Assembly (NCBI GenBank): GCA_964573505.1
Contig: CAZNMS010000024.1
Span: forward strand, 1-39,223
Length of the DNA stretch: 39,223 bases
Source: AM-0621 sp964573505
GTDB taxonomy: Bacteria > Planctomycetota > Planctomycetia > Planctomycetales > Planctomycetaceae
Direction of reading: 5' to 3'
This document shows, one piece after another, positions 8,865 through 18,813 of this stretch. A program made the translations under genes and the position numbers. The stretch's first letter is position 1. Every line of letters starts with the position of its first letter. Below the pieces are notes generated by a model, which saw nothing but the letters and a program-made list of their open reading frames with translations, had not been told where the DNA came from and did no database searches.

Positions 8865-9662
8865 ATGACTCAACCGCTCGCACGCACTCAATGTCCCGGT
8901 CTCTTTGTCACCGGGACCGATACCGGAATTGGCAAGACCTTTGTGTCGGCAATGATCGCTCGGGAAGTCAGTCACTCGATCGAGCGAGTCGGCGTCTTTA
9001 AGCCCGCATGCAGTGGTGCTGAAGTGGCACCGGACGGCAGTCTGTTTTGGCCGGATCTTGATGCGCTGAGAGCAAGTACGCAGAGCAATGCGTCGCTCGA
9101 TGAGGTTTGCTCGTACCGACTTCGCGAGCCGCTTGCTCCGCCCGTCGCTGCGAGCCGAGAGGGAGTCGCGATTGAGTTTGAAGTCATGCTCTCTGCCGCG
9201 CGACGTCAGCGTGAGCGGCATGACTTCGTTGTTGTTGAAGGCGTCGGCGGATGGCTTTGCCCGTTGACTGACCGGCATCTCATTGCGGACTTCGCAGCAG
9301 CGCTCGGCTTGCCGGTCGTCATCGTGGCGCGACGCGGACTCGGCACGATCAATCACACTTTGCTGACGATTGAATCCATTCAACGACGCGGACTGCGAAT
9401 CGCCGGAGTGATTCTGAATGACGTTCTCGATGAAGCCGGTTCAATCGCGGCAGAGACGAATCTTGCAGAGCTGACTCGATGGGGGCAGCGCGGCACGTAC
9501 GGCACGGCAATGTGCGCGAGCGAAGACCCGTCGGAACGGGGCGATGAGCACTGCGTGCGCGTGCTTGGAGTGGTGCCGTTCGAGGGGCAGACGGTCTGCT
9601 TGTCGGGGTCTAGTGAGCCCGCCAGAATCGACTGGCAGCAGCTTGCTTTGCATCCGAGATAG
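8865..9662 (+). CDS. bioD: Dethiobiotin synthetase (ATP-dependent)
   Basis: BioD closes the ureido ring of dethiobiotin from 7,8-diaminopelargonic acid, CO2 and ATP in the biotin pathway, in the cytoplasm. From ATG 8865 the protein is 265 aa. It shows the P-loop GTDTGIGKT (residues 17-25), the switch region FKPACSGAE (normally KPVxTG) and the second signature VVVEGVGGWLCPL. The end is less conserved, including a variable insert around 190-215. No strong ribosome site marks the start. ATG 8832 would add 11 residues, but family members begin only a few residues before FVTGTDT, so the shorter form is preferred. No other biotin gene is in the window. The next gene begins 20 bp after its stop, suggesting co-transcription. 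Confidence 0.9.
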   Translation: MTQPLARTQCPGLFVTGTDTGIGKTFVSAMIAREVSHSIERVGVFKPACSGAEVAPDGSLFWPDLDALRASTQSNASLDEVCSYRLREPLAPPVAASREGVAIEFEVMLSAARRQRERHDFVVVEGVGGWLCPLTDRHLIADFAAALGLPVVIVARRGLGTINHTLLTIESIQRRGLRIAGVILNDVLDEAGSIAAETNLAELTRWGQRGTYGTAMCASEDPSERGDEHCVRVLGVVPFEGQTVCLSGSSEPARIDWQQLALHPR

Positions 9663-9682
9663 ACCTTTGAGGAACCGCATTC

Positions 9683-11716
9683 ATGTTTGAAGTCGCTTGT
9701 GGCAACTGTCAGGGCCGCTTGCTGGTCCAGCAAACCGGCGTCGTTGTCGCGTGCCCCCATTGCGGGACGCACTTAACGATCGGAGGCCCGCCCGCTGCAC
9801 CGACTCCGCCTGCTCCGGCACCTGCGCCCGCGCCGACTTATGCTCCCGCGCCGCAACCGCAGTTTGCTCCGCAGCCGCAGCAGTTCATGCCTCAGCAACC
9901 GGCTCCGGCTCCGCAATATGCGCCTGCTCCGCCGCAGCCTCAGCAACAGTTTGCTCCGCAGCCGCAACCTCAATTTGCTCCGGCCCCGCAATTCACTCCG
10001 CCTCCGCAACAACCGGCGCCAGCGCCGGTCTTTCAGCAACCTCCGGCGCCCGCTCCGCAACCTCAGTTTGCACCCGCGCCTCAGCCGCAAGCATTTCAGC
10101 CGCAGCCTCCGGCGTTTGCTCCTCAACCCGTTGCCGAGCAGCCTGCGTACTTCGCGCCGCAAGAGCCGGCAGGTTTCAATGTGGGGGGTAATGATTCTTC
10201 CCCCGAGCACAATTGGATGACGTCGAATGAGGCGCCGGTTGAGCCCGTCGCGGCTGCAGCGCCGACCGAGTTCGCGGCGTCGCCGTCATTCTTAGAGCCC
10301 GCTCCAACGAATGAGTTTGCTCCGGCCTATGCCGAGCAAGCGGCACCTCAAGCCCCCGCTGTTCAAGCCGGCTTCGCACCGGAACCGGCTCCTGTCGAGC
10401 AACCGCAATGGGGTGCTCCCGAGCAGCCTCAGTGGGGCGAGCCTGAGCAACCTCAGTGGAATGAAGCACCGGCAGTTGAGGCTCCTCAGATGCAGTCTCC
10501 GGCAGCCGCCCCAACATTCGAGCAGCCGTTCGCTCAAGCACCGGCACCGGTCTTCGAGCAACCGTTTGCTCCGCAAGCTCAGCCGTCATTCGAGCAAGGC
10601 ATCGGACAAGCTCCGACTCCGAGCTATCAGCAACCCGCCGCGCCTGCATGGGGTCAGCAGCCTGAAACTCAGCCCGCATACGCGCCGGCTGCTCAAGCGG
10701 CACCGAGTTATCCTCAAGCGCCGGCAGGTTACGCGCCACAACCGGCGGCTCAGCCGATGCACAGTCCGCAGCCGGAAGCTCCCTCGCAGAACTGGTTCGC
10801 GAATGGAGCACCGGCAGAAGTTGCTCCGGCAATGGGAGCGGCATTCGGAGCATCAGCGGCTTCAGCAGCTCCTCAGTATCAGAACAATCCGTATGGCGCC
10901 GCGCCGGCTCCTTATGGCGCTCAACCGGCTGCTGCTCAACCAACAGCCGCACCTGCGAAGCAACCGGCAACTGTTTCGCGCGGGTTGTTCTTCATGGTCG
11001 TGAACTATGCGAGCATCATGACTTTGATCGCCGGGTATCTCTTCATGAGTGGATCGGGCGGCGGCGGAGGCGGCACTGCTCCGGAAAGCCCGTCAGAACG
11101 ACTGCCGGATGTCGAGCCCATCAAAGATCCGAAGTCGGGCAAGGTGCTCTATAAGCCGCTGACGGCAACATCGCTGCTCGCGAAGCATCAGACATTGGAG
11201 ATCGGCGAGACAAAGCGCTTCGGCAACATCGAAGTGACTCCGACAAAGGTGAGCGTCGGACGGGTTGAGTTCACGAACCTGCAAGGCGGCTCGAACGGCT
11301 TTATTTCGCAACCGTGCGACGTCATGAAGCTGCATCTGACCTTTAAGAATGTGTCGAAGGATCAGTCGATCGCCCCGCTGCGAAGTCTTGCGTTTCGTCA
11401 GATCATGAACCGTGAAAAGGTCATGACCTCGAACGTCTTTGTGTGTCCTCACGACAAACGAGGTCGTCCGATTTTGGCCTATCAACTTGATGAACTGACC
11501 GAGCGCGTGAAGGGGCTTGAGATCGATCGCGAGCTGAAGCCGGGCGAGAGTTGCGATCTCTTCATCCCGACGGCGTCGATTGGCTATCAGCAGATGCTCG
11601 AGCGGAATAAGGACTTCGTCTGGCGCGTGCAGTTTCGCAAAGGCTACGGTCCGCGCAACTTCGGCGTGACGACGCTGATCGAAGTGAAGTTCTCGAAGGA
11701 CAAGGTGCAGAGCTAA
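9683..11716 (+). CDS. Zinc-ribbon, Pro/Gln/Ala-rich membrane protein with C-terminal Ig-like domain
   Basis: ATG follows GAGGAACC just after bioD. The 677-aa protein has an N-terminal zinc ribbon (CGNC, CPHC, residues about 7-28). About 390 residues of low-complexity Pro, Gln and Ala follow, with phenylalanine-containing motifs such as PQPQFAPAP and FEQPFA, likely disordered. One membrane helix lies at about 435-455 (FFMVVNYASIMTLIAGYLFM), then a glycine run. The folded C-terminal part (about 490-677) resembles DUF4352/telokin-like Ig folds (LEIGETKRFGNIEVTPTKV, LHLTFKNVSKDQSI). Predicted topology is ribbon and linker inside, Ig domain outside. It could be a tethering or sensing protein; the function is unknown. 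Its high-GC repetitive DNA produces long false reading frames on both strands. Confidence 0.85.
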   Translation: MFEVACGNCQGRLLVQQTGVVVACPHCGTHLTIGGPPAAPTPPAPAPAPAPTYAPAPQPQFAPQPQQFMPQQPAPAPQYAPAPPQPQQQFAPQPQPQFAPAPQFTPPPQQPAPAPVFQQPPAPAPQPQFAPAPQPQAFQPQPPAFAPQPVAEQPAYFAPQEPAGFNVGGNDSSPEHNWMTSNEAPVEPVAAAAPTEFAASPSFLEPAPTNEFAPAYAEQAAPQAPAVQAGFAPEPAPVEQPQWGAPEQPQWGEPEQPQWNEAPAVEAPQMQSPAAAPTFEQPFAQAPAPVFEQPFAPQAQPSFEQGIGQAPTPSYQQPAAPAWGQQPETQPAYAPAAQAAPSYPQAPAGYAPQPAAQPMHSPQPEAPSQNWFANGAPAEVAPAMGAAFGASAASAAPQYQNNPYGAAPAPYGAQPAAAQPTAAPAKQPATVSRGLFFMVVNYASIMTLIAGYLFMSGSGGGGGGTAPESPSERLPDVEPIKDPKSGKVLYKPLTATSLLAKHQTLEIGETKRFGNIEVTPTKVSVGRVEFTNLQGGSNGFISQPCDVMKLHLTFKNVSKDQSIAPLRSLAFRQIMNREKVMTSNVFVCPHDKRGRPILAYQLDELTERVKGLEIDRELKPGESCDLFIPTASIGYQQMLERNKDFVWRVQFRKGYGPRNFGVTTLIEVKFSKDKVQS

Positions 11717-11844
11717 CTCACTTGCGACGAAGCATCTTCGAATTCACTTCCGCAACGTTACTGCGCGAGTTCTGACTGCTTGCTTTGCGGACCTAACGTC
11801 GAATCGCTCCGGTGTTTCGTGATGGGTTATGCGAAAGGTCATTC

Positions 11845-12420
11845 ATGCCGACAGCCGAATTGACGACGTCGCTTATCGACGAACTTTTGGAACGCCCCGA
11901 TAGGGATCATTTCGAAGTCGTTGAGGGCCAATTGGTGGAGTGCAGCATGGGCTCGGAAGCTGGCTGGGTCGCGAATCGCTTCGGATCAAAACTGGATCAA
12001 TACGCGGAAGCGCACGGCGGATGGGTCTTCAGCGAGTCTGCCGGTTACCGCTGCTTTGCTGATGATCCCGAGCGGCTGCGGCGTCCCGACATTTCCTTTG
12101 TACGAGCTGACCGACTTCGCGAACCCCCGCGCGGCTTCATCGACATCCCGCCTGACATCGCGATCGAAGTCGTCTCGCCGACTGATCGCTACAGCGAAGT
12201 TGAGATGAAGGTTGCGGAGTATCTCGACGCCGGAGTGAAAATGGTTTGGCTTGCAGATCCCGCTGTGCGGCGCGTTCGAGTGTTTCGACCGGATCAAAGC
12301 ACGATCGAGTTGACCGCTCGTGAGACGCTCTGCGGATACGACATCGCGCCCGGCTTTGAATGTCTTGTCGGAAGTTTCTTCCCGCCGCAGCCGAAGCCGG
12401 TGACATCGGGGCTGCGCTAA
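11845..12420 (+). CDS. Uma2-family putative endonuclease (DUF820)
   Basis: ATG 11845 is chosen over the in-frame start at 11812 because GAAAGG lies 6 nt upstream. The 191-aa product has the Uma2 restriction-endonuclease-like fold. Visible motifs are an N-terminal helix followed by HFEVVEGQLVEC, the metal-binding PDISFVRADR, the PD-(D/E)xK core IAIEVVSPTDRYSEVEMKVAEY with its Lys, and the closing YLDAGVKMVWLADP. The family is expanded in cyanobacteria and planctomycetes, and its biological role is unresolved. No toxin or partner gene is adjacent. A family A repeat begins at the base after the stop codon. Confidence 0.88.
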   Translation: MPTAELTTSLIDELLERPDRDHFEVVEGQLVECSMGSEAGWVANRFGSKLDQYAEAHGGWVFSESAGYRCFADDPERLRRPDISFVRADRLREPPRGFIDIPPDIAIEVVSPTDRYSEVEMKVAEYLDAGVKMVWLADPAVRRVRVFRPDQSTIELTARETLCGYDIAPGFECLVGSFFPPQPKPVTSGLR

Positions 12421-12541
12421 GGCGAGCGGCAGGTGAGTTCATACCGGTACGACGGACTTGTAGTCCGTCGAAGACGAGGCCCGACGGACTGCAAGTCCGT
12501 CGTACAAGAATTCGCCGGTAAGCTCTCAACTGCCGCTGGCC
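12421..12541. repeat. Family A inverted repeat element, full length (A1)
   Basis: The 121-bp element starts at the base after the Uma2 stop. Outer ends GGCGAGCGGCAG (12421) and CTGCCGCTGGCC are inverted. Its core holds two hairpins: GTAC, GACGGACT, TGT, AGTCCGTC on plus (12447-12469), and the same plan on minus (12483-12505, loop TGC). Both stems are perfect 8 bp. It fills nearly the whole gap before the AAA+ gene. Confidence 0.88.
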
Positions 12542-12563
12542 TAACTGTTGAAATGAGAGTGCA

Positions 12564-13979
<1,416 letters not shown>

Positions 13980-14041
13980 GATCGTTTGGCTCTCCGCGAG
14001 CTGAGTTGAGTTGCTTATACCCAGCGCGGGTAACACTGCCC

Positions 14042-14124
14042 CGTTTAACCGCGACCCTATGGGGAGCGTTTTTCGATGGTCTGCCGCAACTCAAAAGCGC
14101 TCCCCAGAGGGTCGCGGTTAAACG
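14042..14124. repeat. 27-bp inverted repeat, family E
   Basis: The left arm 14042-14068 starts CGTTTAACCGCGACCC and ends GGGGAGCG. It is inverted with 14098-14124, matching 26 of 27 positions, with a 29-bp spacer. It lies between the AAA+ gene and the M48 protease gene. A short remnant (GCGGTTAAACG) is at 26338-26348. I see nothing else between 13980 and 14296. Confidence 0.85.
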
Positions 14125-14296
14125 TGCCATTCGTTTCCATGCGGAGAATAACGGCAAGCCAACGGCGTCAGCGTTTGCCCTGCTCACAAGCCGTCTGCCC
14201 CCGTCGCTGTGTGTGCCACTCGAAGCTCATGACTTCACGACGCGATTACTCTGCATTGGAGAAGTTTGAGTCAGGCGTTGGATCGCGGAGCGATCA

Positions 14297-16534
14297 ATGA
14301 CTATTCATGCCCACTCAACACGACGCATCCCAATCAGAAAGGTTGAAGCGATGGGCCGCAGCGAAGTGCAGCAAGTATTACAGGCAGTGCGGACGCCTAT
14401 TGAGCCAGTCCGAACGACGATGGGCTATCGGCTCGCGCTGGCCGTCGTCGCATTTCTGATGGTCTTGCTGCCCCTGATCTATGTGGGTCTGATTGGGCTG
14501 ACGGGCTACGGCGTCTATTGGCACCTCGTCACGAACACGGGGATCTTGGAGGCGAGCGATCGGCCAAAAGTGAAGATGTTTCTGCTGCTGGCGTATCTGG
14601 CGCCGGGCATCGTCGGCGGAATTTTGGTCGCGTTCATGTTCAAGCCGTTGTTCGCACGCCGGCCTCAATATGGCGAGCCGAAGACACTTGATCGCGAGGA
14701 CGAACCCGTACTGTTTGAGTTCGTCGAAAGTCTTTGCGAAGCGGTTCGGGCACCGGCACCGAAGTCGATATTGCTCGACACTCAAGTGAATGCCGGGGCC
14801 GGGTTGACGAGCAGCGTTTTCAATCCGTTCCGCAGTGATCTTGTATTGGTCATCGGAGTCCCGCTCGTTGCCGGGATGACTCTGCGACAATTTGGCGGAG
14901 TCTTGGCGCATGAGTTCGGACACTTCGCACAAGGCTCGGGCATGCGATTGGGGCGCGTGATCGACAAGATCAATCACTGGTTCGCGTTTGTGGTCTTTCA
15001 ACGCGATTCATGGGACGAACAGCTTGCGAGTTGGTCGAAGGAAGGCGATCTGCGAGTCACGTGGGTGTTATGGCTGGCGCGCGGATTGGTTTGGCTGACA
15101 CGGAAGCTCTTGCACGGATTGATGTTTGTCGGCGCGGCGATGAGCAGTCGCTTATCGCGTGAAATGGAATTCGATGCCGATCGCTATGAAGCTCGATTCG
15201 CGGGCAGCAAAGAATTCAAAGCGACGTTTGCCCGACTTCATGAGTTGACGTTCGGCCGTAGTCGAGCGATTGGCGAACTGAACTCGTCCTTCAATGAGCG
15301 AAAGCTGGTTGATGACTTCTTCGAACTCGCCTTGCACTACGCCGACTCGCTGACGCCCGAAGAACGTCGCGAGTTATTGCAAACGGCTCTCGATCAGAAG
15401 GTCGGAACGTTCGATACGCATCCCTCGGATGCCGACCGCATCGCCAGTGTCAAACGTGAGAACGCTCCGGGGTCGTTTCAACTCGATGTGCCTGCTTCCA
15501 TTTTGTTCCGAAACTTCGCGGCGACTTGTCGTGCCGAGACATTGGACTTCTATCAGTCAGAAGTGGGCGAAGTGACCGCCAACCAGTTGATCCCGACGCA
15601 GGAGATTTTGGCTCGCGGCAAAGCCTTGCAGGAGCAAGACGAAGCGAAGGCACGCGTCTTTGGCGATCTCTATGACTACCACTGGGTCTTGCCGCTCCCG
15701 GCCAAACTGGAACCGACAACCGATCCGATCGAGAAAGTTCTTCAGCGAATTCAGCGGTACCGGGAGCGAGTCATCGCCCACTCGGATCGCCACTCAAAGA
15801 CCGTCGACGAGATCTATCGAGAGCAGACTTTCGATCAGGAAGCGAACCTCGCCGACTTGTTGTTGAACGGCAAGATCACTGTTGGAAAAACGGTGTTTCG
15901 CGTGCCCATGACGAACCTCGATGAGGTCCATGCGGTGCGCGAGCAGATCTCGGTGAGGATGGCGGCGGCGAACGAGTCGTTGGGAGTGTTATTGGCGGAC
16001 TTCACCAAAAGACTGTTGCTCCCACTGACGTTGTTGGAGCATCCCGATGTTGTGGCGCGTGTTCCTAATGCTGCCGAGTTATGGAAGTCGGTGAATCGTC
16101 TGATTCGCAAGATTCGTCAACTTCAGCCACATCACGACTCTTTGCTCCGCGTCCGTGATGCCCGAGAACTCATCGAGGACATGCTCAAGCAAATGGAAGG
16201 CAAAGAAGATCGCGAGCTCTTTCAGGCCTGCTTGCGTAAGTCGTCATTGCAAGGAGCTGAACTGCTGCGTGAGTTGAAGCCGCTGATGGCCAAGACGCCT
16301 TACCCCTTCGAGCACGCTGACGGCGATGTGTCGCTCGCCCACTACTTAATTCCCGAACTTCCCCCAGCGAACGATCTGCAGTTCGTTCACAGCGCGCTGA
16401 CTCATGTGATGCTAGAGGGATTGCGACTCACAACTCGGCTTGTCGGCGAGTTGTGTGTCATCACCGAGACAGTCGAGACCGCGCTGGGGCTCCCGTTAGC
16501 TGACCTTCCAATGAAGACCAATAACGAGTCGTGA
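14297..16534 (+). CDS. Membrane-bound M48-family zinc metalloprotease
   Basis: The 745-aa product has two or more N-terminal membrane helices (about 45-75 and 94-116), then the M48 peptidase domain. The zinc site HEFGH is at residues 205-209, and the third ligand glutamate lies in REMEFDAD (about 289-295), the E-x3-D pattern of the family. Another hydrophobic pair lies between them (about 253-283). The long C-terminal part (about 430-745) is soluble and helical and has no recognised domain. Relatives such as HtpX/Ste24/LoiP cut misfolded membrane or envelope proteins. ATG 14297 follows GCGGAG by 6 nt; ATG 14351 is an alternative with AAAGG. It lies downstream of the AAA+ gene, possibly as a functional pair, though separated by a palindrome. 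Confidence 0.88.
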   Translation: MTIHAHSTRRIPIRKVEAMGRSEVQQVLQAVRTPIEPVRTTMGYRLALAVVAFLMVLLPLIYVGLIGLTGYGVYWHLVTNTGILEASDRPKVKMFLLLAYLAPGIVGGILVAFMFKPLFARRPQYGEPKTLDREDEPVLFEFVESLCEAVRAPAPKSILLDTQVNAGAGLTSSVFNPFRSDLVLVIGVPLVAGMTLRQFGGVLAHEFGHFAQGSGMRLGRVIDKINHWFAFVVFQRDSWDEQLASWSKEGDLRVTWVLWLARGLVWLTRKLLHGLMFVGAAMSSRLSREMEFDADRYEARFAGSKEFKATFARLHELTFGRSRAIGELNSSFNERKLVDDFFELALHYADSLTPEERRELLQTALDQKVGTFDTHPSDADRIASVKRENAPGSFQLDVPASILFRNFAATCRAETLDFYQSEVGEVTANQLIPTQEILARGKALQEQDEAKARVFGDLYDYHWVLPLPAKLEPTTDPIEKVLQRIQRYRERVIAHSDRHSKTVDEIYREQTFDQEANLADLLLNGKITVGKTVFRVPMTNLDEVHAVREQISVRMAAANESLGVLLADFTKRLLLPLTLLEHPDVVARVPNAAELWKSVNRLIRKIRQLQPHHDSLLRVRDARELIEDMLKQMEGKEDRELFQACLRKSSLQGAELLRELKPLMAKTPYPFEHADGDVSLAHYLIPELPPANDLQFVHSALTHVMLEGLRLTTRLVGELCVITETVETALGLPLADLPMKTNNES

Positions 16535-16570
16535 GGACCGAGGTGCGCGTTTTGACGTTGCGCATTTCTA

Positions 16571-16730
16571 TGGAGTGCGGTGATTCATCACCGCTTTCCC
16601 ATTCGGCGGAGCCGTCTTTGTCTTTGTTTTCTCTCCGCTTCGAACGCACCCACCTCTGCGCCAAGTCGACAGAAAAAACAAAGAGCGGCTACGCCGCAAA
16701 CCCAAAGCGGGGATGAATCGCCGCACTCCA
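16571..16730. repeat. 160-bp palindromic element, family H
   Basis: Outer arms 16571-16597 (starting TGGAGTGCGG) and 16704-16730 (ending CCGCACTCCA) match as inverted repeats at 25 of 27. Inner arms also pair imperfectly (CGGCGGAGCCG...TTTGTTTT with AAAACAAAGAGCGG...GCCG). The element lies between the convergent M48 and dihydrouridine synthase genes. Translations of it mimic short Cys/Ser-rich proteins. Confidence 0.8.
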
Positions 16731-17035
16731 CATCGAACAGCGCAACTTCAAAACGTACGCGTCTGAAGAGTTCGTCTGGGACTTGCGAACGACTGTGTCT
16801 CAAAGACGAGACCGCTACGTGCCCGCCATTGGAGTCTTGCCTTCGCATGGCTGTAGTATTAACTGCACCGACACAGCACGCGGCCATTAACAGCAAGATT
16901 AGGCTCAGCGTTCCATCGGCGGTCATGAGCGGTTCAACTCAAAGACACATACCGCTGATGAACGCTCCTGAAGACGGAGCGAATCAAAGCGGTCTTGAAA
17001 CGCCGGCCTTCGAAGTGCATGTAATTTCGACGACA
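16731..17035. other. Intergenic remainder with a weak inverted repeat
   Basis: No convincing gene is visible. GCGTTCCATCGGCGGT (about 16909-16924) is an imperfect inverted match to ACCGCTGATGAACGC (about 16951-16965), a possible short hairpin near the 3' end of the minus-strand synthase gene. A minus-strand reading frame with a hydrophobic start (16926 leftwards) runs into the family H repeat and lacks a ribosome site. Confidence 0.4.
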
Positions 17036-18106
17036 CTACCAGTGCTCGACGGGGCCGTTCGGGACTTTGATCAGGGCGGTTGCTTGTGTTGATTGGCGCT
17101 CGCCGTGACGGGCTCGGAGGGCGGTGCAGATTTCGAAGAACTCGTCGGGGCTTGCGAACCGCCTGAGGCGCGATTCGAGATCTTCAGGGATGCCCAGTCG
17201 GGCTCCGTACCAGCCGGCGAACTTGCGGAACATGAAGCAGGCGCGGTCCGCATGCTGCTCGGTCATCAAGGAGAAGTGTCGACGCAAGAAATCCACTTGC
17301 TCGTCAGCCGTCGGTTCGAAGTGCGGATCGAGGCCGCGCGCGTGCCGGTCCAAACGCGCGAAGATCCAAGGATCGAGCATCGCTCCTCGGCCAATTGCGA
17401 CCGCGTGACAACCGGTCTCGGCGCGCATGCGCAGCGCGTCCTCCACCGAGCGGACATCACCGTTGCCGATGATCGGTAGGCGATCGACCGCCTCAACGAC
17501 GGCGCGGATGCCGTTGAGATCGACTCGGCCTCCGAATCCCTGCTGCCGCGTGCGACCGTGAATCGTGATGGCAGCGACTCCGACTTGTTCGAACTCCGCT
17601 GCCAGTTGCGGAGCGGTGATCGCATCGCGCGTCCAACCGAGCCGCATCTTGACCGTCACCGGCAACGAGACCGCGTTGACGACTTGCTCCACCAACTTAC
17701 AGGCCGGCCCGATCTGACATGCCAGTCGAGCACCGCCGCCGGACCCGCTGACTTTGCCCATCGGGCAACCCATGTTGATGTCGATGCCCTCATAACCGCG
17801 TTCGGCAAGCCACTGTGCTGCGTCAGACAAGATGCAGGCATCAGTGCCGAAGATCTGCACGCTCAAGGGCCGGTCTTCAGGATGAGTCTCAATGAGTTCG
17901 AGTGATCCGCGTTTGCCCTCTAACAACAACCGAGCATGCACGAGGTCCGTTGTCGCGAGTCCCAATCCGCCGAGTTCTCTCAGCGTGCGGCGAAACGCGA
18001 GGTGCGTGTAGCCCGCCAATGGAGCGAGGATGTACCGAGACGCCAACGTGCGCGACCCGATCTGAATATCGGGAGTCTCAGCAGCAACGGGCAGTGCGGC
18101 GAGCAT
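17036..18106 (-). CDS. tRNA-dihydrouridine synthase (Dus family)
   Basis: This FMN enzyme reduces uridine to dihydrouridine in tRNA D-loops using NADPH. The 356-aa protein has the FMN-binding LAPLAGYTHLAFR (about 28-39), the active-site motif NMGCPMGKVSGSGGGARL with the conserved Cys114, VTVKMRLGW, TIHGRTRQQGFGG, IGNGDVRS and GRGAMLDPWIF, in family order. The GSGGGA after the active site resembles DusC more than DusB, but the subfamily cannot be fixed. The length is normal for DusB-type proteins. The start ATG is preceded by GAGGAA about 11 nt upstream. It is read alone on the minus strand and faces the M48 gene convergently across palindrome H. Confidence 0.92.
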   Translation of the reverse strand: MLAALPVAAETPDIQIGSRTLASRYILAPLAGYTHLAFRRTLRELGGLGLATTDLVHARLLLEGKRGSLELIETHPEDRPLSVQIFGTDACILSDAAQWLAERGYEGIDINMGCPMGKVSGSGGGARLACQIGPACKLVEQVVNAVSLPVTVKMRLGWTRDAITAPQLAAEFEQVGVAAITIHGRTRQQGFGGRVDLNGIRAVVEAVDRLPIIGNGDVRSVEDALRMRAETGCHAVAIGRGAMLDPWIFARLDRHARGLDPHFEPTADEQVDFLRRHFSLMTEQHADRACFMFRKFAGWYGARLGIPEDLESRLRRFASPDEFFEICTALRARHGERQSTQATALIKVPNGPVEHW

Positions 18107-18239
18107 GTAATTAAACGTTCCTCAGAGGATGCGGGGGGATGTTGCGTGGAGGGAGAGTGCAGAAGCGGGTGATGGCGGGACTGCGAACTTTGTCTGCGGT
18201 TGAGGGCTTCTAAATGACTGAACGAAGACTGGAAGACCG

Positions 18240-18262
18240 CACGGACTGGAAGTCCATGCTAC
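18240..18262 (-). repeat. REP-like hairpin unit, family B (copy B3)
   Basis: Minus-strand reading is GTAG, stem CATGGACT, loop TCC, stem AGTCCGTG. All 8 positions pair (T-G at position 3). Compared with B1, the eighth pair changes from G-C to T-A, a compensatory change. It sits just downstream of the HEPN-like gene on the minus strand. Confidence 0.75.
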
Positions 18263-18298
18263 TCAGGCAGATTCGCCCGAACGTTGAGTGCAGTTCGC

Positions 18299-18811
18299 TC
18301 ACCGATTGGCGAGATCCTTCCATGCCCACAAACACGCGAGGAAGAAACGTTTTTCGTTCGACGAGGGCGCGTTCACAAAGTTGCGAATTCGAAGCCTCGC
18401 TTGTTCGATCAACACCAACACGTCGGATCGCAAGAAAGCTTCCGTGCGGTCGTAGTCGGCAAGGTGTCGTTTTTCTTGCAGTTCCACAAAGTGAGCGGCC
18501 ACTTCGCGGATCTCACGCGGGATCATGAAGCTCGTCGGCAAACCCTTTGCCGCAGCGTTCTTCAACGCACCGCCTCCGAATGATTTGCAGGCCGCCTTCA
18601 TAACCGAGTGCGAGTAGGCTCGCGCGAGGACATTGCGAAGCGGCGTTTGACTGTGCTGAGCCCCAAGTTGGCAAACACAGGCTTCCTCGACCAAACAATG
18701 AAAGACGGCGTAGTAGGCCGCCGAGATCGCTCGGCGCAGATTGGCTTGCTTCGGGCGGTACTTGTCTAAGGTCGCGAGCGTTACTGCTTGAGCGAAGAGG
18801 TCGTCAGTCAT
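18299..18811 (-). CDS. HEPN-like protein, second gene of a two-gene unit
   Basis: The 170-aa helical protein has the HEPN-style signature NLRRAISAAYYAVFH (about 24-38) and, near the end, RHLADYDRTEAF, matching the ADYD element of HEPN families. REVAAH fits the R-x4-H pattern used by HEPN ribonucleases, but I cannot confirm it is the catalytic site. ATG 18811 is preferred, with GAGG 7 nt upstream. GTG 18817 would overlap the stop of the upstream gene and has no usable ribosome site. The gene follows the 98-aa gene by 2 bp, so the two are surely translated together. HEPN proteins often act as toxins or RNA-cleaving effectors with a small partner; that role here is inference. Confidence 0.75.
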   Translation of the reverse strand: MTDDLFAQAVTLATLDKYRPKQANLRRAISAAYYAVFHCLVEEACVCQLGAQHSQTPLRNVLARAYSHSVMKAACKSFGGGALKNAAAKGLPTSFMIPREIREVAAHFVELQEKRHLADYDRTEAFLRSDVLVLIEQARLRIRNFVNAPSSNEKRFFLACLWAWKDLANR

Positions 18812-18813
18812 GC

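Noticed and set aside
8421..9383. Minus-strand 320-codon frame
   Set aside because: It runs antisense to bioD and through repeats F and G; the Leu/Cys-rich part is the translated repeat.
9697..10970. Long Ala/Cys-rich, Arg-rich and other frames inside the 9683 gene
   Set aside because: They are shadows of repetitive high-GC coding DNA; only the frame with the zinc ribbon, membrane helix and Ig-like end is coherent.
16588..16926. Minus-strand 112-codon frame with a lipoprotein-like hydrophobic start
   Set aside because: It lacks a ribosome site and more than half of it is the family H palindrome; no recognisable domain.
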